A stretch of 64,000 nt of DNA from Blastococcus fimeti. GTDB lineage: Bacteria > Actinomycetota > Actinomycetes > Mycobacteriales > Geodermatophilaceae. The position numbers and the translations under genes were made by a program. Of the stretch, positions 63,799 through 64,000 are shown piece after piece (within the stretch, counting starts at the first letter, position 1; every line of letters starts with the position of its first letter). The notes under the pieces are model-generated. The model was given only the letters and a program-made list of their open reading frames with translations, was not told the DNA's origin and did no database searches. The stretch lies in the NCBI GenBank assembly GCA_900102115.1, contig FNAW01000001.1:806001-870000 (forward strand), in the 5' to 3' direction.

Positions 63799-63826
63799 GA
63801 CCCCGGCCTCGCAGAGGTCCGGGGTC
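63799..63826 (-). terminator. Hairpin downstream of the right-edge gene
   Basis: GACCCCGG and CCGGGGTC pair across a 12-nt loop that has further CTC/GAG pairing. It lies 42 nt after the stop of the gene at the right edge, read on the minus strand. Confidence 0.6.
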
Positions 63827-63867
63827 GCGCGGGGTGGAGCAGCGCCGACGCTAGCGGCGCGGCCGCG

Positions 63868-64000
63868 TCAGCGGCGGAGGTACGAGGTGGCGCTCGCCAT
63901 GGTCAGGAGCTCGTCGCGCATCGCGGGGCTGCTGCTGCGTGCGAGCGCCTCGTCGATCGCGCGGCGGGTACGAGCCGCCTGACGCCGCTGCCGCCAGGTG
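63868..64000 (-). CDS. C-terminal end of an unidentified protein
   Basis: The last 44 codons of a gene that enters from the right edge, ending in AMRDELLTMASATSYLRR. The segment is basic, then helical, and not enough for a family call. Confidence 0.55.
   Translation of the reverse strand, partial: TWRQRRQAARTRRAIDEALARSSSPAMRDELLTMASATSYLRR

Overview
The window is a continuous stretch of very high-GC chromosomal DNA from an actinobacterium. GTG starts are frequent, many cistrons overlap by 4 nt (ATGA/GTGA), and many genes begin 6-7 nt after a TANNNT-like -10 box, which suggests leaderless transcripts. The gene set resembles Geodermatophilaceae (Blastococcus, Geodermatophilus, Modestobacter and relatives); that assignment is inferred from protein style, not tested. 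The conserved genes fba, pyrE, clpB, hspR-dnaJ-grpE-dnaK, an EtfD-like Fe-S reductase and dcd occur in the same relative order as in the Mycobacterium tuberculosis Rv0321-Rv0384c region (recalled from knowledge), so this is core chromosome with accessory blocks inserted. I saw no transposase, integrase, CRISPR array or rRNA. One tRNA-Gly(CCC) is present.

Layout. 0-4 kb: start of fba, a pentapeptide-repeat protein, a CoA-disulfide-reductase-like flavoprotein, a 3'-truncated Nudix gene and a GlcD-like FAD oxidase. 4-20.3 kb: a glycan-utilisation island with a TetR regulator, an esterase, a divergent SGNH esterase, a Dpp-type ABC importer whose permease and ATPase are fused, a GH20 hexosaminidase, and the divergent operon GH3-GH1-nagA-nagB-ROK kinase. 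Both divergent promoters carry the same 22-bp inverted repeat, so the island looks like one regulon for a beta-linked, GlcNAc-containing and probably acylated oligosaccharide. 20-27.7 kb: pyrE, a sulfite-oxidase-fold molybdoenzyme, two membrane proteins, clpB, and an OhrR/OsmC peroxide pair. 27.7-36 kb: a DHA2 drug exporter with its MarR regulator, the dnaK-grpE-dnaJ-hspR-marR operon, and an AbiEi-like/nuclease-like orphan.

36-48 kb: the EtfD-like reductase, a CynX/NimT-type MFS transporter, dcd, a secreted subtilase with an IPT domain, a phosphotransferase, an OmpR/EnvZ-type pair with two acidic small proteins beside it, and tRNA-Gly. 48-54 kb: a universal stress protein and a DevS/DevR-like redox two-component pair, a type III polyketide synthase with a UbiG-like methyltransferase, DUF3140 and ribokinase. 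54-64 kb: several tiny acidic proteins, an orphan metal-type binding lipoprotein, a TetR regulator, LapA, a FadE5-like acyl-CoA dehydrogenase, a PtpB-like phosphatase and a multidomain diguanylate cyclase.

How the parts work together. clpB and the dnaK operon each carry a SigH/SigR-type promoter (GGAAC-N18-GTT) next to a HAIR operator for HspR, which is encoded in the dnaK operon itself. This gives dual heat and oxidative control of the chaperones. FadE5-like dehydrogenase and EtfD-like reductase are successive steps of beta-oxidation electron flow. In the island, the importer, esterases, glycosidases and Nag enzymes form a complete route from an external oligosaccharide to fructose-6-phosphate.
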